Shown here: piece by piece, positions 17,711 to 25,618 of the stretch | Numbering within the stretch: position 1 is the first letter of the stretch | Layout: each line of letters begins with the position of its first letter | Assembly: GCF_014656215.1 (NCBI RefSeq) | Contig: NZ_BNBZ01000031.1 | Location: forward strand, 1 to 64,000 | DNA: 64,000 nucleotides | Source: Streptomyces zaomyceticus | GTDB lineage: Bacteria; Actinomycetota; Actinomycetes; Streptomycetales; Streptomycetaceae | Reading direction: 5' to 3' | Translations under genes and position numbers: made by a program | Notes under the pieces: generated by a model | What the model was told of the DNA's origin: nothing | The model's input: the letters and a program-made list of their open reading frames with translations, nothing else | Databases searched by the model: none

Positions 17711-18191
17711 GCTCAGCCGAAGCACTGTAGCGCGGCCTGGGTGGCTTCCTTGAGCCCTGGTCTGGTCTTGGAGACGCCGATCCGCATGGGTGACGCGCTG
17801 TACTCCCCCACCGCAGCGCGGCCGGTGACGGTGGAGAAGGTGGATCCATTGTCGGCCTTGGCGGCGACGTATCCGGCGGTGACCTCGTCGAGGCTTGGCC
17901 GAGGTCGAAGTCGATGCCCATGACCTGCTTGCGGCCCTCGCTCTCGTACATTTCGAGGGGCGGGTAGGGCACGTCAGTGGCCACGCGGACGGTTCCGGCG
18001 GAGCGGATGCCCACGGGCAGCATGACGTGGAGCATGGGTTCGGGCTCGATGGTGAGTCCGGGGATCGCGGTGACGGGTCCGGCCTCGGCCGGAGGGACGG
18101 CGCCCGAGGTTCCGCCTTCGCCACCCCCGGAGCACGCGCTGAGTGTCAGCGCGGCCAGGACGAGTGCGAACGGCATGCGGCAGGCGGACAT
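17711..18191 (-). pseudogene. Amino acid ABC transporter binding protein, internally deleted
   Basis: The reverse strand starts as an intact lipoprotein (LTLSACSGGG) and reads VRVATDVPYPPLEMYESEGR to FDLGQA, closely like the intact binding protein at 22812-23756. The frame then breaks. After a loss of roughly 110-130 codons, another frame gives DEVTAGYVAAKADNGSTF and GEYSASPMRIGVSKTRPGLK, matching the C-terminal lobe of the intact protein, with an early stop. This is a decayed duplicate of the transporter's binding protein, not a working gene. Confidence 0.8.
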
Positions 18192-18213
18192 TCAGGCTCT
18201 CCCGGTGGGCGGT

Positions 18214-18423
18214 CGGAAAGTCAGGGAAGTCAGGGAACCCGGCGAAGCCGAGGCAGGCGACGAATCGGAGGACTGTGGGGGCGCTGACGCCTGCGCGATC
18301 GGCGATCGCGGCGACGGTCTCTAAGCCGACCGAAGGACAGGCGGCCAGGAGTACGCGGGCCACCCTGCGTTCGACCGGGCTGGGAGTGAAGGTGCTCCGT
18401 GAGGACGGTCGTCCCGCCCTCAC
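18214..18423 (-). pseudogene. RpiR-family regulator, HTH fragment only
   Basis: The reverse strand encodes PVERRVARVLLAACPSVGLE, then TVAAIADRAGVSAPTVLRFV, ending at GFAGFPDFP. This aligns with the N-terminal HTH of the intact RpiR regulator at 27320 (AERKVARVLLAGYP, SVSAPTVLRCASRLGFKGFP). The SIS domain is missing, and the broken binding-protein gene starts just downstream. Together they look like a collapsed copy of a regulator/binding-protein pair. Confidence 0.7.
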
Positions 18424-18439
18424 GGAGCACCGGCGACGG

Positions 18440-19729
18440 CTAGTTCGGAGCGATGCCGACCCGCAGTCCGAGCAGGGTCTGCGGGCTGCCCGCGGTGTCG
18501 GACCATGCGGTGAATCCGAGGGGCTTGGTCAGGGTGACGGTGAAGCCGGGCCCGGTCTCGTACGTCGTCGCCGTGGCGCGGGTCCGGAGGCGGGCCGCGA
18601 GTTCACGGGCCGTGGTCCGGAACGCGTAGGGCCTGCCGTCGGGGTTGGCGGCCGAGTGGAAGACGTCCCTGTTGACCGGCACGGGGGTTGTGTCGCGCGG
18701 GGTCAGCCGCTTCTTGTCGTGTGCGGGGAAGGCGGACCAGCTGCGGGCGAGGTAGCGGTCCCCGTCGGTGAGGTAGGAGTAGCGGGCGTTGTGGAGGGAC
18801 CAGCCGGCCGTGGTGGTGCCGGCGTGTGCCTGGCGCAGGTCCAGGATCGCGACGCCGTTCGGACCGAGGACGGAGATGCGCTCGTCGGTGGTGCCGGGGT
18901 CGTCGACGACGAGGGCGGTGTTCTCCTCGAGGGCGTACACGCGGTTGTGGTGGGTGTCGGCGGCGAGGCGCAGGGCGCGCCCTTCACGACCGTAGGCACC
19001 GGTGTGGGTGTCGATGAGCCCGGAGCGCAGGAAGCCGAAGCCGCCCCGGGGTATGTACCCGAGGCGGGTCGCATCGTCGAAGTAGCCCACGCTGCTGCCG
19101 TCCCGGAGGCCTTCGTAGGACTCCCCGCCGCTGACCATGTCGGGTCCGGAGGCGATTTGGGCGCCGGCGGAGGATCCGGCGACGACGGCGCCCCGGGCGA
19201 GCTTGGCGCGGATGGCGGCGAGGACCCTGGAGTCGGTGTGCCTGTCCCCGTTGAGCAGTGTGGTGACGTAACGGTACTGGTCTCCGCCGCCGAAGAAGAA
19301 GCCGGTCATCTGGTTGACCTGGGCGACGACGCGGTCGGAGTCGGCGTTCGCGATGTGGTCGAGGTCGATGGGGACCCACTGGGCGTCGGCGGCGCCGTGC
19401 TGCTTGAAGAGGTTCGCGTAGTAGGCACCGTTGCAGGCGGAGTTGCTGCACCGTTCCGGGTCGCCGGCGTCCGGGTCCTGACTCTCGGGCACGGAGGCGG
19501 CGGTGATGACGCCGATACGGGCCTTCGCGCCACCGGCGCGCTTGATGATCTCGCCGTAGACCTGACTGTTGCCGTCTTTGAGGCCGCCTCCCACGAGCAC
19601 CAGCGAGCCCGGGTGGTGCGGGGCGGTGGGGGTTGCCTGCGCCGCGGGGGCTGCGGAGACGAGACCGAGGACGAGTGCGGTGCTACCGGCGAGGACGACG
19701 CGGCGTGCGGGTCCGGAATGTGCGCGCAT
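18440..19729 (-). CDS. Secreted S51-family (cyanophycinase-like) peptidase
   Basis: A 429-residue exported serine peptidase of family S51. A signal peptide (RRVVLAGSTALVLGLVSAAP) is followed by cyanophycinase landmarks: FFFGGGDQYRY (about 145-154), nucleophile elbow AGSSAGAQI with Ser187, then IDTHTGAYGREGRALRLA and VYALEENTALVV near the expected catalytic positions. S51 enzymes cleave beta-aspartyl or alpha-aspartyl bonds, and cyanophycinases release beta-Asp-Arg. The start at ATG 19729 has GGAGG five bases before. It lies 145 bases downstream of the M20 peptidase in the same direction and may be read through from that operon. Substrate is inferred. Confidence 0.8.
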   Translation of the reverse strand: MRAHSGPARRVVLAGSTALVLGLVSAAPAAQATPTAPHHPGSLVLVGGGLKDGNSQVYGEIIKRAGGAKARIGVITAASVPESQDPDAGDPERCSNSACNGAYYANLFKQHGAADAQWVPIDLDHIANADSDRVVAQVNQMTGFFFGGGDQYRYVTTLLNGDRHTDSRVLAAIRAKLARGAVVAGSSAGAQIASGPDMVSGGESYEGLRDGSSVGYFDDATRLGYIPRGGFGFLRSGLIDTHTGAYGREGRALRLAADTHHNRVYALEENTALVVDDPGTTDERISVLGPNGVAILDLRQAHAGTTTAGWSLHNARYSYLTDGDRYLARSWSAFPAHDKKRLTPRDTTPVPVNRDVFHSAANPDGRPYAFRTTARELAARLRTRATATTYETGPGFTVTLTKPLGFTAWSDTAGSPQTLLGLRVGIAPN

Positions 19730-19874
19730 GATGCCTCCGTGAGTGGTGTGGATGGTAGGACCAGGGCCCCGCGGCGTCGGCTGCGAGGCCCTGGTCGTGC
19801 CCCGGCAGGTCGACGGGAGAAACTGCCGGGGGGCGGCGGGGCGGACGGCTGTGCCGTGCCGGGCCGCCGCACGG

Positions 19875-21089
19875 TCAGGAGTCGTTGCCGACACTGCCGA
19901 GCGAGGCGATCAGACAGGCCAGCATCGCGACGCGGTGCGGGACGCTGGAGGTGTCGAGCCATTCGCCGGGCGTGTGGTCGGACCCTCCCACAGGGCCGAG
20001 GCCGTCGAGCGTGGGCACTCCCGCACCGGCGATGAGGTTGGCGTCGCCGACTCCGCCGGTGGCCGCTGCTCCCAGCCGCACGCCGTATTCGGAGGCGGCA
20101 TTTCGAGCCGTTTCGAAGACGCGCCGTGAGGAGGGAGTGTCCTCCATCGGCGGGCACAGGTCGATCTGCTCGACGATGACTGCGGTGCCCGGGACGGCGG
20201 GATGGGCCGCGGCACGGTGGATGGCCTCGGTCACACGCTTCATGTCTGCGCTGGTGGCGGCGCGTACCTCGATGTGCAGTTCGGCTTCGGCGCACACGAT
20301 GTTGGGGCGGGTTCCCGCGCGGACGACTCCGACGTTGACGGTGACGTCGTCCCAGTGTCCGTTGAGCCCTTGCAGTTCCACCGTGAGATGAGCGGCCGCG
20401 AGGGCCGCGTTGGCCCCGCGCTCCGGCTCGATGCCGGCGTGCGCGGCGCGGCCGGAGACCGTCAGCCGGAAGTCCGCGACGCCCTTGCGCGCGACGACGA
20501 GGTCGCCGTTCTCTCGGGCACACTCGAGGCCGAGGCCGTAGTGCATGCCCTGCGCGGTCTGCTCGATGATCGGCCTGCTGACCAGGGAGCCGATCTCCTC
20601 GTCCGGGGTGGCGAGGAACACCAGCTCGCCGAAGTCCTCGACGGAGGCCTCGTGGAGGATCTCCAAGGCGGTGAGGCCGGCCAGAAGTCCGCCCTTGTCG
20701 TCGCTGACTCCGGGCCCGTAGGCCATGTCCCCGTTCATGTGGAACGGCCGGTCGGCCGCGGTGCCGTCCTCGAAGACGGTGTCCATGTGTGCCGCGAGGA
20801 GGATCCTGCGGCCGCTCGCGGCGGGGTCGAGGCGGCCATGCTTGCGTCCGATAACGACGTCACCGGCTTGGTAGCGGTGGTCGGCCGGGAGGCGGACGCG
20901 CTCGACGTCGAACCCGATGCGCAGGAGGCGTTCCTGCACCCAGTCGGCGACCTTGTTGACGCCGTCCGGGCTGTAGGAGCCGGAGTCGATCGAGACGAGT
21001 TCGCGAAGGTCCGTCAGGTATTGGGTGTGGCGAGCGCGGGCCAGGGTCAGCAGCTCCGCGCTGAGCTGCTGTCGGGGGGGCGCGTTCAC
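19875..21089 (-). CDS. M20-family metallopeptidase
   Basis: A 404-residue zinc exopeptidase of the M20 (CPG2/ArgE/DapE) type, cytosolic. Visible zinc and catalytic residues are His101 and Asp103 in LLAAHMDTVF, Asp130/Asp131 in GPGVSDDKGG, and Glu164/Glu165 in TPDEEIGS, with the dimerisation domain carrying GRAAHAGIEPERGANAA. Length is normal. Its GTG start overlaps the stop of the ATPase gene (GTGA), so it is translationally coupled to the transporter. That coupling suggests it hydrolyses what the transporter brings in, probably a dipeptide or N-acylated amino acid. Confidence 0.9.
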   Translation of the reverse strand: MNAPPRQQLSAELLTLARARHTQYLTDLRELVSIDSGSYSPDGVNKVADWVQERLLRIGFDVERVRLPADHRYQAGDVVIGRKHGRLDPAASGRRILLAAHMDTVFEDGTAADRPFHMNGDMAYGPGVSDDKGGLLAGLTALEILHEASVEDFGELVFLATPDEEIGSLVSRPIIEQTAQGMHYGLGLECARENGDLVVARKGVADFRLTVSGRAAHAGIEPERGANAALAAAHLTVELQGLNGHWDDVTVNVGVVRAGTRPNIVCAEAELHIEVRAATSADMKRVTEAIHRAAAHPAVPGTAVIVEQIDLCPPMEDTPSSRRVFETARNAASEYGVRLGAAATGGVGDANLIAGAGVPTLDGLGPVGGSDHTPGEWLDTSSVPHRVAMLACLIASLGSVGNDS

Positions 21090-21850
21090 AGGACCTTGGA
21101 CAGGAAGGCGCGGGTCCGCTCCTGCTCCGGTTCGGCGAGCACCTGGCGCGGGTCGCCCGCTTCGACGACGACTCCCTGGTCCATGAAGACGGCGGTGTCG
21201 CCGACTTCGCGGGCGAATCCGATCTCGTGGGTGACGACGACCATGGTCATGCCGTCGGCGGCGAGGTCGCGCATGACGTCCAGGACGTCGCCGACGAGTT
21301 CGGGGTCGAGGGCGGACGTGGGCTCGTCGAACAGCATGAGCTTGGGCTTCATCGCCAGGGCTCGTGCGATGGCTACGCGCTGCTGCTGGCCTCCGGACAA
21401 CTGGGCGGGGTAGTGCCCCGCACGGTCACCGAGGCCCACCTGCTCCAACAGTTGTTGAGCCTGTTCACGGGCTACCGCCTTGGGTACTCTGCCCACCTTG
21501 ACCGGGGCCTCGATGACGTTCTCGAGCGCCGTCATGTGGGGGAAGAGGTTGAACCGCTGGAAGACCATGCCGATGTCGCGTCGGCGCTCGGCCACCTCCC
21601 GCTCGCGCAGTTCGTGGAGCTTGATGCCGTGCTGCCGGTAGCCGACGAGCTCGCCGTCGACGGTGAGCCTGCCGCCGTCGACCTTCTCCAGGTGGTTGAT
21701 GCACCGCAGGAAGGTGGACTTCCCGGAGCCCGAGGGGCCGAGCAGGCAGCACACCTGGCCGCGTTCGACCGTGAGGTCGATCCCTTGGAGGACCTCAAGC
21801 TTCCCGAAGTGCTTGCGCACGCCTTCGGCGCGCACCATGGGGGCGTTCAT
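21086..21850 (-). CDS. Polar amino acid ABC transporter ATP-binding protein
   Basis: A 254-residue ATPase of the GlnQ/HisP class. Walker A LLGPSGSGKST is near residues 36-46, the Q-loop is in GMVFQRFNLFPHMTALENV, the signature is AQLSGGQQQRVAIARAL, Walker B is LMLFDEPTSALDPE, and the switch His is in VVVTHEIGFARE. FNLFPHxTALEN is typical of the polar amino acid subfamily. ATG 21850 overlaps the permease stop by four bases (ATGA), and its own stop overlaps the next start. It powers the adjacent permease. Confidence 0.95.
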   Translation of the reverse strand: MNAPMVRAEGVRKHFGKLEVLQGIDLTVERGQVCCLLGPSGSGKSTFLRCINHLEKVDGGRLTVDGELVGYRQHGIKLHELREREVAERRRDIGMVFQRFNLFPHMTALENVIEAPVKVGRVPKAVAREQAQQLLEQVGLGDRAGHYPAQLSGGQQQRVAIARALAMKPKLMLFDEPTSALDPELVGDVLDVMRDLAADGMTMVVVTHEIGFAREVGDTAVFMDQGVVVEAGDPRQVLAEPEQERTRAFLSKVL

Positions 21851-22809
21851 CGGCCCGTCTCCTTGTTCTTCTTGCCGATCAGTCCAGCGGCTCCTCCCAG
21901 CATCCGCCGCAGTGGGGAGATGTGGCCGGCCTGGGCGGTGCCGCGTCCGTACCGGCGTTCCAGCCATGCCTGGGGGATGCTGAGGAGGGTGACGAGCGCG
22001 AGGTACCAGAGGCTGGCGACGACCAGCATGGGAATGACCTGATAGTTCTGCGCGTAGACGTCCTGAATGTTCGACATGAGGTCGTGGGCGGAGATGACCG
22101 AGACGAGGGCGGTCATCTTGAGCATGTTGATGGTCTCGTTGCCCATCGGAGGGATGATGACGCGCATGGCCTGGGGCAGGACGATCCGTCGCATGGTGAG
22201 CGTGGGCCGCATGCCCAGGGAGTGAGCGGCTTCTGCCTGACCGGTGTCGACGGACTGGATGCCCGCGCGGACAATCTCGGAGGCGTAGGCGGCTTCGTTC
22301 AGGCCGAGCGCGAGCAGGGCCGCGATGGCGGGGGTGAGAAGTGCGTTCGTCTCCGCCTGGAAGAACGTGATGTCGGTGAAGGGGACACCGACCTTCACGT
22401 ACTTGTAGAGGGCGGCGGCGTAGCCCCAGAAGATGATCTGGACGAGGAGCGGGGTGCCGCGGAAGACCCAGACGAAGGCGGTGGCGAGTCCGTAGAGGAC
22501 GGGGCTCGTGGACAGCCGCATGACCGCGACGAGGGTGCCCATGCCGAGACCGAGGGCCATCGCGGCGGCGGTGAGCCAAAGGGTTGTGGCGAGGCCTTCG
22601 AAGATCAGGTCGGCGAAGAGGTACTTGGCGACGACGTCCCAGTGCAGGTTGTCGTTCTTCGCCAGGGAGCCGATCAGTCCGACCAGTGCCAGGATCGAGG
22701 CCACTGCGGCGATCCAGCGTCCGTAGTTGCGGACCGGGACGACTTCGAGGTCCTGTGCAGCCTGCTCGGGCGGCAAGGTGGTCTTGAGTGGGTTCGTGGT
22801 GTCGATCAT
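21847..22809 (-). CDS. Polar amino acid ABC transporter permease
   Basis: A 320-residue inner-membrane permease of the HisMQ/GlnP type. The cytosolic N-terminus of about 30 residues precedes five or six helices. The coupling (EAA) loop reads ALGLNEAAYASEIVRAGIQS to GQAEAAHSLGM, the diagnostic pattern of this subfamily. The single permease would act as a homodimer. ATG 22809 lies two bases after the stop of the binding-protein gene. It works with the ATPase downstream and the lipoprotein upstream. Confidence 0.95.
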   Translation of the reverse strand: MIDTTNPLKTTLPPEQAAQDLEVVPVRNYGRWIAAVASILALVGLIGSLAKNDNLHWDVVAKYLFADLIFEGLATTLWLTAAAMALGLGMGTLVAVMRLSTSPVLYGLATAFVWVFRGTPLLVQIIFWGYAAALYKYVKVGVPFTDITFFQAETNALLTPAIAALLALGLNEAAYASEIVRAGIQSVDTGQAEAAHSLGMRPTLTMRRIVLPQAMRVIIPPMGNETINMLKMTALVSVISAHDLMSNIQDVYAQNYQVIPMLVVASLWYLALVTLLSIPQAWLERRYGRGTAQAGHISPLRRMLGGAAGLIGKKNKETGR

Positions 22810-22811
22810 CT

Positions 22812-23756
22812 TTAGTCGACCGCCGCGTTCTTGGTGGCTTCCTTGACCGCGATCGAGGCGACACCGTACTTGCTGTAGATCTTGGTGACGGTTCCGTCGT
22901 CGATAAGGGCCTGGAGGGCCTTCTGAATCGCGTCGGTGAGGGCGGGCTGCTGCTTGCTGACGGCGATGCCGTTGGGCGAGGCGTTGTAACCGCCGGGTGC
23001 CGCCGGGTCCTCCACGAGATCGAAGGCCTTGCCCGCGTCGGCCGTCTTGGCGACCCAGCCGGCGGCCGGCTTCGTCAGGACCTGGGCCACGACCTTGCCG
23101 GAACGCAGGGCGAGCTGGGCGTCCGAGTCCTTGGGGAAGGTCTGGACCTCGATGGCACCCTTGCCGGCCTTCGAGCACGTCGCCTGGTGGCCCTTGAGGA
23201 GGTCGAGCTGGTTGGTCGCGGCTTGGACCGCGACCTTCTTGCCGCACAGGTCGTCCAGGTCGGCGATGTCGGCGGGGTTGGCGTTGCCGACGAGGATGCC
23301 GGATCCCGACTGGGAGTAGTCGACGAAGTCGACGACCTGCTGGCGCTCCTTGTTGTCGGTGATGGCCGACATGGCGGCGTCGAACTTTCCGGCCTGGATC
23401 GCGGGGACGATGCCGTCGAACTTCTGCGGCGTGAAGACGAATGTCACGCCGAGCTTTCCGCCGAGGGCCTGGCCCAGGTCGTAGTCGAGACCGGTCAGTT
23501 CACTCTCGCCCTCCTTCACGAACATCTCGAAGGGTGGGTAGGGCACGTCCGTAGCGACGCGGACCTTCCCCGCCTTCTTGATGCTGTCCGGCAGCATCGC
23601 GTGAAGGGCCGGGTCCTTCTTGATCTGGACTCCGTTCACGGTGACCGTTCCGCCCGCCGCGGGGGCGGGTTCGGCGTCTCCGCACGCGGAGAGCGTCGCA
23701 AGGGCCGTGGTCGTGACAGCGGCAGCCGCAAGGCAGCGGGTAACACGAGCGTTCAT
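22812..23756 (-). CDS. Polar amino acid ABC transporter substrate-binding lipoprotein
   Basis: A 314-residue extracellular lipoprotein (SBP_bac_3 type) anchored by Cys25 in the lipobox TLSAC. The ligand-domain signature is VRVATDVPYPPFEMFVKEGE, with LTGLDYDLGQALGGKLG and GKFDAAMSAITDNKER. Arg and Asp contacts to an alpha-amino-acid backbone are expected from the family (DAAMSAITD). A conserved Cys pair (DLCGKKV and QATCSK) may form a disulphide. It is the first gene of a coupled operon with permease, ATPase and M20 peptidase. A GlnR-box-like site lies about 100 bases upstream. Confidence 0.95.
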   Translation of the reverse strand: MNARVTRCLAAAAVTTTALATLSACGDAEPAPAAGGTVTVNGVQIKKDPALHAMLPDSIKKAGKVRVATDVPYPPFEMFVKEGESELTGLDYDLGQALGGKLGVTFVFTPQKFDGIVPAIQAGKFDAAMSAITDNKERQQVVDFVDYSQSGSGILVGNANPADIADLDDLCGKKVAVQAATNQLDLLKGHQATCSKAGKGAIEVQTFPKDSDAQLALRSGKVVAQVLTKPAAGWVAKTADAGKAFDLVEDPAAPGGYNASPNGIAVSKQQPALTDAIQKALQALIDDGTVTKIYSKYGVASIAVKEATKNAAVD

Positions 23757-23856
23757 CGGGGACGGGCCTCTCAGGGATTTCGGCCGACGGATCCAAGCCG
23801 CCGGTCACAGCACGGAAGTTACAGAAGAAACAGAAGATTGACTAGATGTATCGCAC

Positions 23857-23872
23857 GTTACGCAGATGTAAC
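23857..23872. promoter_or_regulatory. GlnR-box-like site GTTAC-n6-GTAAC
   Basis: GTTAC-GCAGAT-GTAAC reads the same on both strands and fits the actinobacterial GlnR half-site layout (gTnAC-n6-GaAAC) with one mismatch. It lies 101 bases from the transporter start and 227 from the divergent S51 peptidase start, in an unusually AT-rich stretch. A related GTTAC and GAAAC pair with a shorter spacer is at 23818-23831. Control by nitrogen limitation is inferred. Confidence 0.5.
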
Positions 23873-24098
23873 ACCGACGGGTTGGTCCCACCACACGGCT
23901 TCCTCTGCAGTTCAGAGGCTCACGCGTGGCCCTCGTCCACCACTGCGGAGAGAAAGCAGGGCGTACATCTTCCACCCGAGACGAACTATCTGTAAGTTCC
24001 GCTACCAACTTGGAGGCCAGGCGTGCACGTGCCGAGACGTCGCTTCGGTAGTCGCCGCCCTCCGCACCGAAACCACCCTTCTGCCCATGGAGCGCATC

Positions 24099-25529
24099 AT
24101 GGCGTCACCCGCCATCCGCAGATCCACCCCGGCGCTGGCCGTCACCCTGTTGACCCTGACGATGTCCCTCACCGCCCAGCAGTCCGCCCACGCGGCCGCC
24201 GACCGCGTCCGGCTCGGTTCGGCCGCGGACGTCAGTCGCACCGCCTGGAACGGCCCCGCCTTCACGATGAACGGCGCCGGCGCCGTCGTACCCGCCTCCA
24301 TGAACAGAGCCATCGAGGAGATCCGCGGCGGAACCGGGAGCATCGACGTCGTCGTCCTCGCCGGATCGGCACCCACCTCGGGCAGCAAGACACCCGAATG
24401 CGACACCGTCATGAGCCTGACGGGCGTCAACTCCTGTACGACATGGACGCTCACCGCAGCCGCCGACGGCAACAACAGCCAGGTGAACACCGATGTACGC
24501 AACGCCGAGTTCGTGTACTTCGCCGGCGGCGACCAGTGCCGGTACGCCGCCTGGAAGGGGACCGCACTCGAAGACTCCGTGGAGTCCGTGGTGGCCAAGG
24601 GCGGTGGATCGGGCGGGGGCAGCGCGGGCCATCACATCAACAGCCCACTCGTGTACGACGCCTGCAACGGCAGCGTCACCACCAGCGAGGCGCTGGCCAA
24701 TCCCTACGACCGATACATCACCTTCACCACCGGTATGTTCCAGTGGGCCAACTACGGCGGGGTGATCAACGACTCCCACTTCGTGACACGGGACCGCATG
24801 GGCCGCAGCATGGCGTTCGTCGCCCGCGCGGTGAAGGACGGCCTCACCACGGGGGGCGCGGCCTGGGCCGTCGGAGTCGAGGAAGGCGGAGGCTCGCTGT
24901 TCATCGACCGCAACGGCATGGCGACCGAGTACGGCAAGGACGCCTATGTCGTCCTCGCCGACCACCAGCCCGAGCAGGCCGCGGACCGGAAGCCGCTGAC
25001 GTACTCGAACTTCAAGATCTGGCGCCTCGCGCCGGGATCGACGTTCGACTTCAAGAGCCGGCCGACATGTGGCTACTACCTGCGCAGCGTCACCAACGGC
25101 GTGCCGGACACCAACCTCTACAACGGCACCCCGGTGACCACCTGCGGATCCCCCTCCGGCGGTGGCCTGACGGAGTCCGAACCGAACGACACCCGCGACA
25201 CCGCGAACGACGCCACCGGCCTCACTTCCCCCGCCACCGTCAGCGGCACCATGAAGTCGACCAGCGACCGCGACTACTTCAAGGTGACACTCGCCTCGGG
25301 GCAGAACGCGTCCGTGCAGTGCGCCGTCCCCGGCGCCTACGACGCCGACCTCTACTGGCTCGACTCCTCCGGCAGCACCCTCGAGCGCTCCGTCAACAAC
25401 GGCGCCGGCACCGACGAGTCCCTCACCTTCACCAGGACCGCCTCCGGGGCGGGCACGTACTACGTGGACATCGAGGCCTACAGCGGCTCCGGCTCCTCCC
25501 CCTACACCTGCACCCTGACCAAGAACTGA
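24099..25529 (+). CDS. Secreted S51 (cyanophycinase-like) peptidase with C-terminal PPC domain
   Basis: A 476-residue exported protein. A signal peptide (TPALAVTLLTLTMSLTAQQS, AHA-A site near 33) precedes an S51 domain: VYFAGGDQCRY, nucleophile loop GGGSAGHH with Ser175, then DSHFVTRDRMGR (His227) and VGVEEGGGSLFID, matching the cyanophycinase QHF-x-R-x-R-x-GRL and DE elements better than the paralogue at 18440 does. After a Gly/Ser linker a bacterial pre-peptidase C-terminal domain starts at ESEPNDTRDTAND (about 359). PPC domains are common on secreted peptidases. ATG 24099 was chosen because GGAG lies seven bases before. Several Cys suggest disulphides. It is divergent from the transporter operon. 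Confidence 0.8.
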   Translation: MASPAIRRSTPALAVTLLTLTMSLTAQQSAHAAADRVRLGSAADVSRTAWNGPAFTMNGAGAVVPASMNRAIEEIRGGTGSIDVVVLAGSAPTSGSKTPECDTVMSLTGVNSCTTWTLTAAADGNNSQVNTDVRNAEFVYFAGGDQCRYAAWKGTALEDSVESVVAKGGGSGGGSAGHHINSPLVYDACNGSVTTSEALANPYDRYITFTTGMFQWANYGGVINDSHFVTRDRMGRSMAFVARAVKDGLTTGGAAWAVGVEEGGGSLFIDRNGMATEYGKDAYVVLADHQPEQAADRKPLTYSNFKIWRLAPGSTFDFKSRPTCGYYLRSVTNGVPDTNLYNGTPVTTCGSPSGGGLTESEPNDTRDTANDATGLTSPATVSGTMKSTSDRDYFKVTLASGQNASVQCAVPGAYDADLYWLDSSGSTLERSVNNGAGTDESLTFTRTASGAGTYYVDIEAYSGSGSSPYTCTLTKN

Positions 25530-25618
25530 CCTTCCGAAGCCCGTCCCGCGCGACGGACAAAGCAATCCATGATGTCCGGCTCCGGAGGCCGAGGCGCTCC
25601 GGAGCCGGACACCGCTGA

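Noticed and set aside
18143..20035. A 630-codon plus-strand frame
   Set aside because: Antisense to the secreted S51 gene. Gly/Val/Glu-rich shadow text.
22788..24098. Upstream extension of the second S51 peptidase frame
   Set aside because: The part before 24099 is antisense to the binding protein. The signal peptide and ribosome site fix the start at 24099.
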